64,000 nucleotides of DNA, from the NCBI GenBank assembly GCA_905188085.1, contig CAJJKN010000001.1:124001-188000 (forward strand), read 5' to 3'. Shown here in pieces: positions 33,740 through 41,551 of the stretch. The number at the start of each line of letters is the position of its first letter. Within the stretch, counting starts at the first letter, position 1. Source of the DNA: an uncultured Bacillota bacterium (GTDB taxonomy: Bacteria > Bacillota > Clostridia > Christensenellales > QAND01). The notes beneath the pieces were generated by a model. It was given only the letters and a program-made list of their open reading frames with translations, did not search any database and had not been told where the DNA came from. Made by a program: the position numbers and the translations under genes.

Positions 33740-35233
33740 CTATTCTTTCTTCTTCCTATTCGGGAAGCTGCCCTCAAGCCATGCTTCAAACTCCGCAAGG
33801 GTGATTTTGCCGTTGGAGCATTCGTCGCGCTTTGTCATCGCCTGATACTTCCACTTTTTGAAATCGGGCTCTTTAATCTGTCTTACACGCACACGGGCGG
33901 CATAGCGCTTGTAATACTTTTGATATAACGGAATGGCGGCATTGTCCGCCATTTTCCTTTTATAGTTCTCTTGTGCGGCTAAGTCCTGGCAGTTGCGGGT
34001 TTCACCATCGGCAATGCGGTCGCAGTAATTGGTGTCGTAATTGCCCTTCATAATGAAATATTTACCGCAGCGTTTACATTTTCTGAAGCGGACATTGTGT
34101 TCGAGCATTTTTGTAAATTCCATTTCAAGAATTTCAGCGACCGAGCCGAACACATATTGGCGGCTGAGAAAATGCGGCAAATTTATCAAAGCTACAACTT
34201 TTTCGGGAGTTGTTCCGAATTTTTTGGCAAGCTCCTTGTGTGCATCATTCGGTACCGAACTTTGAGAAAATCTTTCTTTCAGCCCTTCAATATCCATACC
34301 GTAAGGCATTTCTTTTCCGCTCATTGTATTTGAAAAAGCTACTTCTTCCGTCCTCTCCAAGAACGGTGACAAACCTTTTAGAGAACGGTAAATATAAAAC
34401 CTTTCCGACGGCAATCTGTTTGCCAAAGCTTCGGGATAATAATCTTCGTCAAAGCAAAATTTAATCATCTCACGATATTCCTGTTGGAGTCTCAAAAGAT
34501 AATTGCCGTACCATAATGTTTGCTTCTTTTTATCGCCTCCTTTTTTGAAAACAGGGGGACAGATAGCGGAATATAAAGAGGCGTAGATTATGTCTTTGAT
34601 ACTGATTATGGTTTCGGAATATTCGTAGTATTCTTCCACTCGCTCCTGCAATTGACTGTAAATTTTCTCCGGTTCGTCTTTATGAATCGGAGATTTTTCT
34701 TTTTTCACGCCTTCTTGCTGTGCGAACTTGTAAAGCAGATTTTCAATCTCAATCAATTTAAGTTGTTCCTGAATTGCCGATTTGAAATCCGCATATATGA
34801 AATCCAATATGCCCTCGCCGTACTGCAAGTCAATTCTTGCACCGCTCAAAACATTATTAAAAGGCAATCTTGGAAAAATTTTATCCTTATCCCAAAGATA
34901 TTGATTTTCTCTGTATTTGGCGCCTTCAAAATCTATTTGAAATCTGCTTGCAAATACATCTCGTTGCTTTTTATTGCGCTCTATGTATTCAGGCAATTCT
35001 GTATCGTTAGCAAAGTTTTTGGCGGTGATTTCTTCTCCCGTATATTCTTCAATGAGATGATTCATAGAAAAATATTCATTGCCTTCATCGACCGTTATAT
35101 GAATTCGCTTGTCATCTTTGCTGAAACGGGCGTAATTATAGAAATAATTTAACCTGACATTTTCCCTGTCGGAACGGTTAAGGTTGTAAATCTCGTTTTT
35201 TGTGGGTTTGTATTCAGAGTAATCTTTCTTCAT
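33740..35233 (-). CDS. DUF6076-like zinc-finger protein
   Basis: This 497-residue protein has a long helical region and a C-terminal zinc-finger-like segment, RKCKRCGKYFIMKGNYDTNYCDR followed by CQDL, in which CxxC, a later C and C could bind zinc, then NAAIPLYQKYYKRYAARVR and a basic tail. The arrangement matches DUF6076-type proteins frequently carried by integrative elements of Clostridia; their function is unknown. A nucleic-acid-binding role is inferred from the finger. It is transcribed on its own, between the defence operon and the mobilisation module. Confidence 0.65.
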   Translation of the reverse strand: MKKDYSEYKPTKNEIYNLNRSDRENVRLNYFYNYARFSKDDKRIHITVDEGNEYFSMNHLIEEYTGEEITAKNFANDTELPEYIERNKKQRDVFASRFQIDFEGAKYRENQYLWDKDKIFPRLPFNNVLSGARIDLQYGEGILDFIYADFKSAIQEQLKLIEIENLLYKFAQQEGVKKEKSPIHKDEPEKIYSQLQERVEEYYEYSETIISIKDIIYASLYSAICPPVFKKGGDKKKQTLWYGNYLLRLQQEYREMIKFCFDEDYYPEALANRLPSERFYIYRSLKGLSPFLERTEEVAFSNTMSGKEMPYGMDIEGLKERFSQSSVPNDAHKELAKKFGTTPEKVVALINLPHFLSRQYVFGSVAEILEMEFTKMLEHNVRFRKCKRCGKYFIMKGNYDTNYCDRIADGETRNCQDLAAQENYKRKMADNAAIPLYQKYYKRYAARVRVRQIKEPDFKKWKYQAMTKRDECSNGKITLAEFEAWLEGSFPNRKKKE

Positions 35234-35315
35234 TTTCTCGCCTTCATTTTAGAAAATCGGTTTATGAACATTTTTAGACAATTAACATAACTCCAAACAA
35301 CATTATACAAAAGTA

Positions 35316-35344
35316 TTGCCTCGGTGTCAATACACAGCTATAAT
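35316..35344 (+). promoter_or_regulatory. Promoter of the replication/mobilisation module
   Basis: TTGCCT (35316-35321) and TATAAT (35339-35344) are 17 bases apart. The start codon of the next gene lies about 340 bases downstream, which leaves a long structured leader. Confidence 0.75.
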
Positions 35345-35349
35345 AAAAT

Positions 35350-35668
35350 CGCAAATCAAAATTGCAATAGATTTGATTTTCTAAAATTGAATGACCGTCC
35401 GAATGGGATATGACTTTGCGATAACCGGGGTCCTCGAAAAGTCAAAAGACTTTTTGGGGAAGAGGAGGAACAGCGAAATGAGCGAGCTTTCGTGTTTACA
35501 CGGAAGCAAACGATATGTAGCTTGTGACGACATGAGCAGAGCGACGCCGCTGAGATGGGGGCAGGGATAACAAAAACGACATTCGGGCAGAACGGCGAAA
35601 GGCGACAGAGAGAGTCCTCCTTTCGACTGTTGCCTCTTACATAGCTGTACAGACTGTACAGCTTTTTT
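35350..35668 (+). ncRNA. Candidate structured leader RNA ending in an attenuator
   Basis: No coding frame with a ribosome binding site is present. Starting from the promoter at 35316-35344, the leader holds a hairpin AAAAGTC/GACTTTT (35437-35454), a G/A-rich middle part, and ends in AGCTGTAC/GTACAGCT followed by TTTTTT (35643-35668). That terminator lies just upstream of the next gene's AAAGGAGG. It could be an attenuator or an antisense-controlled leader; I could not match it to a named RNA family. Confidence 0.45.
35643..35668 (+). terminator. Attenuator-like terminator upstream of the HTH-rep genes
   Basis: AGCTGTAC and GTACAGCT form the stem, followed by six T. It is placed after the promoter and before the gene, so it should limit read-through. 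Confidence 0.8.
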
Positions 35669-35689
35669 CTCACAAAGGAGGTTAAGAAG

Positions 35690-35917
35690 ATGAGAAAAAC
35701 AGAATTGAAAGAGCTTTACAAGATGATGTTCCCGGACTATCCGGACATTGTTACAGTGGCTCAGCTTCAACAAATGCTCGGCGTAAGCCGACACTTGGCA
35801 TACGACCTGATTAACAACGGATATATCTCCGGCGTTAAAATCGGAAACGCTTTTAAGATTCCGAAGGTCAATGTCATCAATTATGTTATGGAAGAAGGTG
35901 TGAAGAATGCAAGTTGA
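35690..35917 (+). CDS. Small HTH_17-type DNA-binding protein
   Basis: The 75-residue protein contains IVTVAQLQQMLGVSRHLAYDLINNGYISGVKIGNAFKIPKVNVINYV, an excisionase-like winged helix. AAAGGAGG precedes the ATG, and the 3' end overlaps the Rep-like ATPase gene by 11 bases, so the two are coupled. It may control copy number, replication or excision of the element together with the ATPase. Confidence 0.78.
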   Translation: MRKTELKELYKMMFPDYPDIVTVAQLQQMLGVSRHLAYDLINNGYISGVKIGNAFKIPKVNVINYVMEEGVKNAS

Positions 35918-36932
35918 AAAACTGAAAACAATCGATGCGGACACGCTGCTGTCAACGCCGATGAGAAAAACTTTATTTGTGGTTGACGGCTTGATACCGC
36001 AAGGACTAAGTGTGCTTTCGGGTTCAAGTAAAATCGGCAAGAGCTGGCTTATGCTTTGGCTCGGTATTCAAGTGGCGAGAGGACAGCTCGTGTGGGAATT
36101 TGAAACCCACAAGAGCGATGTACTTTATCTCTGCTTGGAAGATACTTACGCAAGAATACAAAGCCGCCTGTATCAAATTGCAGACGAAGTACCGCCCGAA
36201 CTTCGTATTGCCACAACAAGCTTTCAAATCGGCAACGGCTTGGAACAGCAAATCGAACAGTATCTTTTCGACTTTCCGAAAACAAAGCTTGTCATTATCG
36301 ACACCTTTCAAAAGGTGCGAGATTCTAAAAGCACCGGCGGAAAAAACGGAATGTATGCAGGAGACTACGACGATGTATCGGCTCTGAAAAATCTTTCGGA
36401 TAAGTACGGCATTGCTGTTTTGGTTGTTCATCACGTTAGGAAGCTGAAAGATGTCAGCGACCCATTCAACGAGGTATCAGGCTCCACAGGTATCACAGGT
36501 GCGGCAGATACGAATTTTGTTTTGAAGCGCAGCCGTGCCAATGAAACCGGAACGCTGCTTGCCACCGGTCGAGATATTGCATATCAGGAGCTGACCTTGA
36601 AGTTTGACAACCGCAGTCACTTGTGGGAATTAGTCGAGCGAAAGGATATGGAGGATATTCATCGTGAAGAAATTCCAAAGTTTGTTTTCCGGCTGGTTGA
36701 TTATATTTCGGAAGTAAAAGAATGGAAAGGCACGGCAACGGAACTTTTAACGCAGATGAACGAAACCGAGGTTACACCGAATGTAGTGACCAAAATGCTT
36801 GCCCGATTTTCTTCGGAAGTTTTTCAGCCGCAAGGCATCGAATACAAAACAAAACGCACCGGTACGAACCGACTGATTTACTTAAAAAAGAATGACGGCA
36901 ATGACGGCGATGACAATAAATCCGCTATATAG
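35907..36932 (+). CDS. RepA-like AAA ATPase/helicase
   Basis: This 341-residue protein has a RecA/DnaB-type ATPase core: Walker A SGSSKIGKSW (about residues 38-47), CLEDTYARIQSRL, Walker B LVIIDTFQKVR and AVLVVHHVRK. It is of the RepA (RSF1010-type hexameric helicase)/AAA_25 kind common in plasmids and mobilizable elements. The C-terminal part is a winged-helix-like domain. It probably supports replication or strand unwinding during transfer, together with the relaxase downstream. Direct and inverted 9-bp repeats overlap its 3' end. Confidence 0.8.
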   Translation: MQVEKLKTIDADTLLSTPMRKTLFVVDGLIPQGLSVLSGSSKIGKSWLMLWLGIQVARGQLVWEFETHKSDVLYLCLEDTYARIQSRLYQIADEVPPELRIATTSFQIGNGLEQQIEQYLFDFPKTKLVIIDTFQKVRDSKSTGGKNGMYAGDYDDVSALKNLSDKYGIAVLVVHHVRKLKDVSDPFNEVSGSTGITGAADTNFVLKRSRANETGTLLATGRDIAYQELTLKFDNRSHLWELVERKDMEDIHREEIPKFVFRLVDYISEVKEWKGTATELLTQMNETEVTPNVVTKMLARFSSEVFQPQGIEYKTKRTGTNRLIYLKKNDGNDGDDNKSAI

Positions 36933-36969
36933 GAAAAGCCGTCACAGCCGTCACTATCGTCACTTTTTG
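36891..36969. repeat. Opposed 9-bp repeat arrays at the end of the rep gene
   Basis: Three tandem units (AATGACGGC, AATGACGGC, GATGACAAT at 36891-36917) face three units in the opposite sense (GCCGTCACA, GCCGTCACT, ATCGTCACT at 36938-36964), followed by five T. They can fold into one long imperfect stem, so this could be a terminator, or iterons of an origin. Confidence 0.6.
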
Positions 36970-37057
36970 AGAAAGTGGATATAAGGCTATACAGGTAATG
37001 CCAATCCGTAAGGATAGCGAGCATAGGTTTTGTGTTGCCTTTGAAACCCACAAAACC

Positions 37058-37100
37058 GGCGGCAAATTGCCGAAAGGGACTTGCCGCCCCTGTAACCCCG
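37058..37100 (+). other. Candidate oriT upstream of mobC-mobA
   Basis: GGCGGCAA (37058-37065) and TTGCCGCC (37081-37088) form a perfect 8-bp inverted repeat around a 15-base loop that contains a second, overlapping palindrome (CGGCAAATTGCCG). It is followed by CCTGTAACCCCG. A dyad next to a G/C-rich run in the gap before mobC is where MOBP relaxases usually nick; the site itself is inferred. Confidence 0.5.
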
Positions 37101-37127
37101 ATTTTTAGGAGAAAGGAATGAAAATAT

Positions 37128-37442
37128 ATGAGACAAAGAACAACTGCAATCAATATCCGAGTGACTGATGGAGAGAAGAGAAAAATGGAAACCGCCGCTA
37201 AAAAATGCGGACTTTCGCTCTCTGCTTACCTTAGAAAACTTGGTCTTGGTAAGGAAGTTCAGGCAACTTTGCCACAGGAATTTTACGACGCTTACCGAGG
37301 TTTGACCTCACTTCGTGACAATTGGAAGTCGCTTTCAGAAGCCAATGTAAATGCAAACTTCAACGATGTTGTGAGCAAATTATTGAAGGCTTATCACTCA
37401 ATCGGTGAGCCGGAAAGCACAAGTGATTCGCCGTGGCAGTAA
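37128..37442 (+). CDS. mobC: MobC-like relaxosome accessory protein
   Basis: This 104-residue protein has a ribbon-helix-helix N-terminus (TAINIRVTDGEKRKMETAAKKCGLSLSAYLRKLGLG) of the MobC/plasmid mobilisation type and a short helical C-terminus. Such proteins bind oriT and open the nick site for the relaxase. The gene overlaps the start of the relaxase gene by 10 bases and lies just after the oriT candidate. Confidence 0.85.
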   Translation: MRQRTTAINIRVTDGEKRKMETAAKKCGLSLSAYLRKLGLGKEVQATLPQEFYDAYRGLTSLRDNWKSLSEANVNANFNDVVSKLLKAYHSIGEPESTSDSPWQ

Positions 37443-38818
37443 CAAAAATATGGGCTGTAACCGACAGCGTCAGCCGTGTTTTGAACTATGCTGCGAACCC
37501 GGACAAGACGATTTACAGCGATATTTGCAAGGCACTTCACTACGCAAGCGACGAGAGAAAAACCGTAATCGGTGAAGAAAAAGCCATGTATGTTACAGGC
37601 GTAAACTGCACCGCAGAAACAGCTTTTGCCGAGATGAAAGCGGTACAAGAACGCTTCGATAAGACGGTAGGCAATGTGGCGTATCACGCATATCAGAGCT
37701 TCAAAACAGGCGAAGTCACACCGCAGATTGCACACAAACTCGGCGTAGAACTTGCCAAAAGAATGTGGGGCGACCAGTATCAAGTGCTGGTCGCTACGCA
37801 CTTTAACACCGGCACATATCACAATCATTTGGTCATCAATTCGGTGAATATGTGGAACGGTAAGAAGTTTAACTGCAACGAGGGAGCATACTGGAAACTG
37901 CGCAGTATTTCCGATGAGCTTTGCAAAGAAAACGGTTTGACGGTTATTAAAAATCCTAATGGAAAGACACCCCGCAAGCTGTACTTTGCGGAAAAGAACG
38001 GCGAGCCGACTCGATACAATTTAATGCGTGAGGCGATAGATAAAGCACTTTCGATGAGTACAAATTCCAAAGCTTTTACCTATGTTATGAAACAGCTCGG
38101 ATATGTAATCGACCTTAACCCATATCATAAGTACGCCACCATTCGCTCTGTCAACAGCAAAAAAGCGACTCGTTTGTACCGCTTGGGAGAAGGCTATGAC
38201 CGTGACGCAATCTATGACCGAATGAGAGATACTCTGCGAAACAACCCGCAGGAAGCTTACCGCTTATACTATGAGTTTACCGAAAAAAAGAGCTTTGGTG
38301 TAACAATTCAAAAGGCGCATTTTGTTAAAGGCAACTTAAAAACCGCCAAAAAAATTACGGGTCTTAAAGCGTTGTATTTCAGATATTTATATCTGCTCGG
38401 CGTGCTTCCTAAGAATAAAAAACACAATCCGGTATCGCCCGAAATGCGTGAGGCTTGCCGTTGGCTTGACCGCCATACCGCACAGGTACAGCTCATTTAC
38501 GACAATCACCTGACCGATATTTCTTCTGTGGAAGTATTTATAAAAAACGCAGATTCGGAAATAAAACTCATATCGGATTACCGCAAAATGCTCTACCGAG
38601 ATATTGATTCTTGCCACGATCCCGACGAAAAAGCAAAGCTTGTTGCCAAGCGAGATGACTGCACAAAGGCTCTGGCTCAGCTTCGAAAGGACAAGAAAAC
38701 AGCGGCAAGGATTATAGAGGATAATCCTAAAATCAAAGAAAACATTCTCATTGAGGAGAATATGCAAAGCCGATATTTCGGACTTAATAAATCAAGAAAG
38801 AGAGGATACGAACGATGA
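37433..38818 (+). CDS. mobA: MOBP-type relaxase (MobA/VirD2-like)
   Basis: This 461-residue relaxase starts at a GTG. The N-terminal relaxase domain has a candidate catalytic tyrosine near SRVLNYAANP, and the metal-binding histidine triad in the segment THFNTGTYHNHLVINSV, the HxDxxxxHxH-like motif of VirD2/MobA proteins. The C-terminal half is helical and basic. It would nick at oriT and lead the strand into a recipient by using the transfer machinery of a co-resident conjugative element, since none is encoded here. It is coupled to mobC (overlap 10) and to the ParB-like gene (overlap 4). Confidence 0.88.
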   Translation: MAVTKIWAVTDSVSRVLNYAANPDKTIYSDICKALHYASDERKTVIGEEKAMYVTGVNCTAETAFAEMKAVQERFDKTVGNVAYHAYQSFKTGEVTPQIAHKLGVELAKRMWGDQYQVLVATHFNTGTYHNHLVINSVNMWNGKKFNCNEGAYWKLRSISDELCKENGLTVIKNPNGKTPRKLYFAEKNGEPTRYNLMREAIDKALSMSTNSKAFTYVMKQLGYVIDLNPYHKYATIRSVNSKKATRLYRLGEGYDRDAIYDRMRDTLRNNPQEAYRLYYEFTEKKSFGVTIQKAHFVKGNLKTAKKITGLKALYFRYLYLLGVLPKNKKHNPVSPEMREACRWLDRHTAQVQLIYDNHLTDISSVEVFIKNADSEIKLISDYRKMLYRDIDSCHDPDEKAKLVAKRDDCTKALAQLRKDKKTAARIIEDNPKIKENILIEENMQSRYFGLNKSRKRGYER

Positions 38819-39732
38819 CAAAACGAAAATCAGATTTTACTTTACCGACTTTGGACGACCTATTTACAGCGCAGGCGGAGCGTGACGACGCAAAGCTTGA
38901 GCGTGTAAAGAACATCCCTCTTGATGAGCTTCACCCTTTTAAGAATCACCCCTTTAAGATATTGAATAACGAAGAAATGGAGCGAATGATTGAGAGTATA
39001 CGCAAGGTCGGAACGATAACTCCGGCACTTGCAAGACCGCTGCCTGACGGCGGCTACGAGCTTATTTCGGGACACAGAAGGCTTGCGGCGTGTCAGGTGC
39101 TGGGGATTGAAACAATGCCTGTAATCGTCCGTGAGATGTCAGACGACGAAGTGGTAATCGCAATGGTGGACGCAAATCTGCAAAGAGAAACAATACTGCC
39201 AAGCGAAAAAGCCTTTGCGTATAAGATGAAACTGGAGGCGATAAAACATCAGGGCGTTACTTCTCGCCAAGTTGGCGAGAAGTTGTTGAGTGTAACACAA
39301 GTGAGCAAAGACAGCGATGATAGTGAGCGACAAATCCAACGCTATATCCGCTTAACTTACTTAATTCCCGAACTGCTTTCAATGGTAGACGATAATAAAA
39401 TCGCTTTCAACCCTGCGGTAGAAATCTCCTACCTTGACCGTGACGAACAACTCACTTTGCTTGACGCAATCAATATGAATGACTGCACGCCGTCACACGC
39501 ACAGAGTATCAGGCTGAAGAAAATGTCACAGGACGGCTTGCTTACCGCCGACGCTGTCTATGCTATTTTGTCGGAAGAAAAACCAAATCAAAAGGAACAA
39601 ATCAAGCTGCCTCGTGATGAGCTTCGCAAATACTTTCCGCAAAATTACAGCGATGAGCAAATCAAGCGAGATATTCTAAAAGGATTGGAACTTTTGAAAC
39701 GCCAACGAGAGCGCAACAGAGACGCCCGTTAA
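38815..39732 (+). CDS. ParB/Srx-like nucleotidase-fold DNA-binding protein
   Basis: This 305-residue protein has a ParB N-terminal domain: IPLDELHPFKNHPFKI, then ERMIESIRKVGTITPALARPLPDGGYELISGHRRLAACQVLG, with the CTP-binding GHRR motif. A helix-turn-helix region around residues 145-215 follows, then a basic C-terminus. Chromosomal ParB loads on parS; element-borne versions such as this act in partition or regulation. No ParA is encoded nearby. It overlaps mobA by 4 bases. Confidence 0.85.
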   Translation: MTKRKSDFTLPTLDDLFTAQAERDDAKLERVKNIPLDELHPFKNHPFKILNNEEMERMIESIRKVGTITPALARPLPDGGYELISGHRRLAACQVLGIETMPVIVREMSDDEVVIAMVDANLQRETILPSEKAFAYKMKLEAIKHQGVTSRQVGEKLLSVTQVSKDSDDSERQIQRYIRLTYLIPELLSMVDDNKIAFNPAVEISYLDRDEQLTLLDAINMNDCTPSHAQSIRLKKMSQDGLLTADAVYAILSEEKPNQKEQIKLPRDELRKYFPQNYSDEQIKRDILKGLELLKRQRERNRDAR

Positions 39733-39852
39733 TTCGAACCAAAGTGTACAGCGAGTGACTTTTGCAGAATAGAAAGAACTATGCCGGCACGCTATAATAA
39801 GCTTGTCGGTGTAGGTCTTTCCTGTGATGTACAATGAAAGGAGTTAAAAACA

Positions 39853-41067
39853 ATGGTATCAGGACACCTACAAGTTAAAAAAGGTTTTTATTATGTAGTG
39901 CTGAGCTACTATAACAACAACGGAAAACGCCGTGTGAAATACTTTTCCACGGGACTGCCCGAAAAGGGTAACAAACGAAAAGCCGAAGCAGAACTCGCAC
40001 GAATCAGAAGTGAATTTGTACCGCCGCAGGAAGTCGGCGAGCTTGCTTCCGATATGCCGTTTGCAGACTATCTGCTTGAATGGCTGGAAATCGTCAAGGT
40101 GCGTGTAAAGGCAACCACATTCAGCTCTTACGAGCAAATGGTGAAATCGGTGATTGAGCCGTATTTTCGTAAGAAGGCGTTAACGCTTCAGGGATTAGAG
40201 GCAAGACACATTCAGCAATTCTATTCCGAAAAGCTGAAAACAGTCAAGCCAAACTCTGTTATTCACTATCACGCTGTTATTCATCAGGCGCTGAAATACG
40301 CAATGAAAACCGACCTTGTTACGCAGAATGTGGCAATGAAGGTAGACCGCCCGAAAAAGAATGACTATCAGCCTGTATTCCTTGATGCGGAAGAACTGCA
40401 GCATTTATTTGAAGTAGTTAAAGGGACAAAGCTGGAACTTCCTGTTTTAGTCGCCGCTTTCTACGGCTTGCGTCGTGGCGAGGTCTGCGGACTGAAATGG
40501 GACGCCATTGACTTTGAGCGTGGCACAATCACCATAAGGCACACTGTCACTTCTCTGCAAGTGGACGGAAAAACAAAAATGTACGCACAGGACTCTGCCA
40601 AAACAAAATCCAGTATGCGTACACTTCCGCTGGTCGGCAGCTTTGCGGAGTACTTCAAAGAAGTAAAAACGGCACAAGAAGTCAATAAGAAGGTCTGCGG
40701 AAACTGCTACAACTACGAATATGACGGTTATGTCTTTGTGGACGAGCTGGGTAATTTAATGCGACCGGATTATCTGACAAGCTATTTCCCGCAGTATATT
40801 AAAAAGCACGGCTGTAAAAGAATGCGTTTTCATGATTTAAGACACAGTTGTGCAAGCCTGCTTCTTGCAAACGGCGTACCGCTGAAACAAATTCAGGAGT
40901 GGCTGGGGCACAGCGATTTTTCTACCACCGCTAACATTTACGCCCACCTTGACTACACTTCAAAACTGTCCTCGGCAAAGGCAATGGTCAGCGGAATGGC
41001 ACTTCCCGAATCGGTGAATTTCGGCAGCAAGTGGGCCGAAATTTCAGCTGATGGCGGAAAGAACTGA
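39853..41067 (+). CDS. int: Tyrosine integrase of the tRNA-Ser element
   Basis: This 404-residue recombinase has an AP2-like N-terminal arm-binding domain (GFYYVVLSYYNNNGKRRVKYFSTGL), a SAM-like core-binding domain (about residues 70-170) and a catalytic domain with Arg in FYGLRRGEVCGLKW, HDLRHS, the second His in LGHSDFSTTANIYAH, and the nucleophilic Tyr in that last motif. It lies next to attR, as integrases usually do. Its stop codon falls inside one of the GGAAAGAAC sites, and an AGAAAGAAC variant lies upstream at about 39768. It should catalyse recombination at the ATTTCGAGT core. Confidence 0.92.
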   Translation: MVSGHLQVKKGFYYVVLSYYNNNGKRRVKYFSTGLPEKGNKRKAEAELARIRSEFVPPQEVGELASDMPFADYLLEWLEIVKVRVKATTFSSYEQMVKSVIEPYFRKKALTLQGLEARHIQQFYSEKLKTVKPNSVIHYHAVIHQALKYAMKTDLVTQNVAMKVDRPKKNDYQPVFLDAEELQHLFEVVKGTKLELPVLVAAFYGLRRGEVCGLKWDAIDFERGTITIRHTVTSLQVDGKTKMYAQDSAKTKSSMRTLPLVGSFAEYFKEVKTAQEVNKKVCGNCYNYEYDGYVFVDELGNLMRPDYLTSYFPQYIKKHGCKRMRFHDLRHSCASLLLANGVPLKQIQEWLGHSDFSTTANIYAHLDYTSKLSSAKAMVSGMALPESVNFGSKWAEISADGGKN

Positions 41068-41182
41068 TTTTTACGGTTCGAATACGCGAAAATGCCGAAA
41101 ATCGTCTTGTTCTTTCCAAAAAACAGGCTGTTCTTTCCATAGTTTTGAGCCGATTTTGAGCAAACGAGCAAAAAAGAAAAGC

Positions 41183-41212
41183 CCGAAAAACCTTGATTTT
41201 TCGGACTTTTTT
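41183..41212. terminator. Bidirectional terminator between int and the element tRNA-Ser
   Basis: CCGAAAAA (41183-41190) pairs with TTTTTCGG (41197-41204), followed by ACTTTTTT on the plus strand and by GGGCTTTTC on the minus strand, so it can end both int and the tRNA. Confidence 0.75.
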
Positions 41213-41299
41213 GGCGGAGAGTTAGGGATTCGAACCCTAGGTACATTTCTGTACACAGCATTTCGAGTGCTGCACCTTCGACCACTCGGACAACTCTCC
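41212..41299 (-). tRNA. Complete tRNA-Ser(CGA) carried by the element
   Basis: The 88-nt gene reads GGAGAGT at the 5' end and ACTCTCC plus encoded GCCA at the 3' end, with the anticodon stem CAGCA/TGCTG and loop CTCGAAA (anticodon CGA). A serine-type variable arm (GTACAGAAATGTAC) and the T-arm GGGTTCGAATCCC are present. It differs along its whole length from the split host tRNA-Ser, so it was not made by the insertion. It probably replaces the function lost when the element splits the host gene. It holds a third copy of the integration core at 41260-41268. Confidence 0.92.
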
Positions 41300-41440
41300 G
41301 TGTATGTGATTCCGCATTTCTTCCAAAAACTTTTGGAAAGAACTGACGGAAAGAACAACAAAATATTTAATTTTCGAACCGGAGAAAACGCCTGATTTTA
41401 CGGGCTTTTTTAGCGGAGCAAACAGCCAACTCTTCAAAAA

Positions 41441-41449
41441 ATTTCGAGT
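41441..41449. repeat. attR core
   Basis: ATTTCGAGT, identical to attL. It lies at the end of the host tRNA-Ser 5' half. Confidence 0.85.
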
Positions 41450-41481
41450 CAGCCCCGTTATGACCACTTCGATACCTCTCC
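41441..41481 (-). pseudogene. 5' half of host tRNA-Ser(CGA), split by the element (attR)
   Basis: On the minus strand it reads the acceptor strand GGAGAGG, a D-arm (TCGAAGTGGTCATAACGGG) and GCTGACTCGAAAT, ending in the anticodon loop. The rest of the tRNA lies 22.3 kb away at 19067-19123. The host promoter (41511-41539) is intact. Confidence 0.9.
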
Positions 41482-41510
41482 CTATAAAACGCTTATAAAA
41501 AGCGCTTTTT

Positions 41511-41539
41511 AGTATACCATAGCTTTGAAAGGCTGGCAA
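41511..41539 (-). promoter_or_regulatory. Host tRNA-Ser promoter
   Basis: On the minus strand TTGCCA (41539-41534) and TATACT (41516-41511) are 17 bases apart. After insertion, transcription passes the 5' half-gene and then enters the element, reaching its complete tRNA-Ser about 140 bases further on. Confidence 0.8.
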
Positions 41540-41551
41540 GTGCGGAAAATA

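Larger units (their letters stand above)
41056..41356. repeat. Right-end integrase arm-type sites (GGAAAGAAC x5)
   Basis: The 9-mer occurs at 41056-41064 (plus), 41109-41117 and 41130-41138 (both minus), and 41335-41343 and 41348-41356 (both plus). The last pair is spaced 13 bases, like the pair at 19301/19313 (12 bases). The copies lie on both sides of the element's tRNA-Ser, so that tRNA lies within the element. Confidence 0.65.
19115..41449. mobile_element. Integrative mobilizable element inserted in tRNA-Ser(CGA)
   Basis: The element is bounded by direct copies of ATTTCGAGT at 19115-19123 (attL) and 41441-41449 (attR), which lie in the anticodon loop region of the split tRNA gene; one unit is 22,326 bp. 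It carries a tyrosine integrase next to attR, two excisionase-like HTH proteins, a Rep-like ATPase, MobC, a MOBP-type relaxase and a ParB-like protein, but no type IV secretion genes. It is therefore mobilizable rather than self-transmissible. The cargo is a ten-gene defence-like operon, plus a complete replacement tRNA-Ser(CGA) at 41212-41299. Confidence 0.9.
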
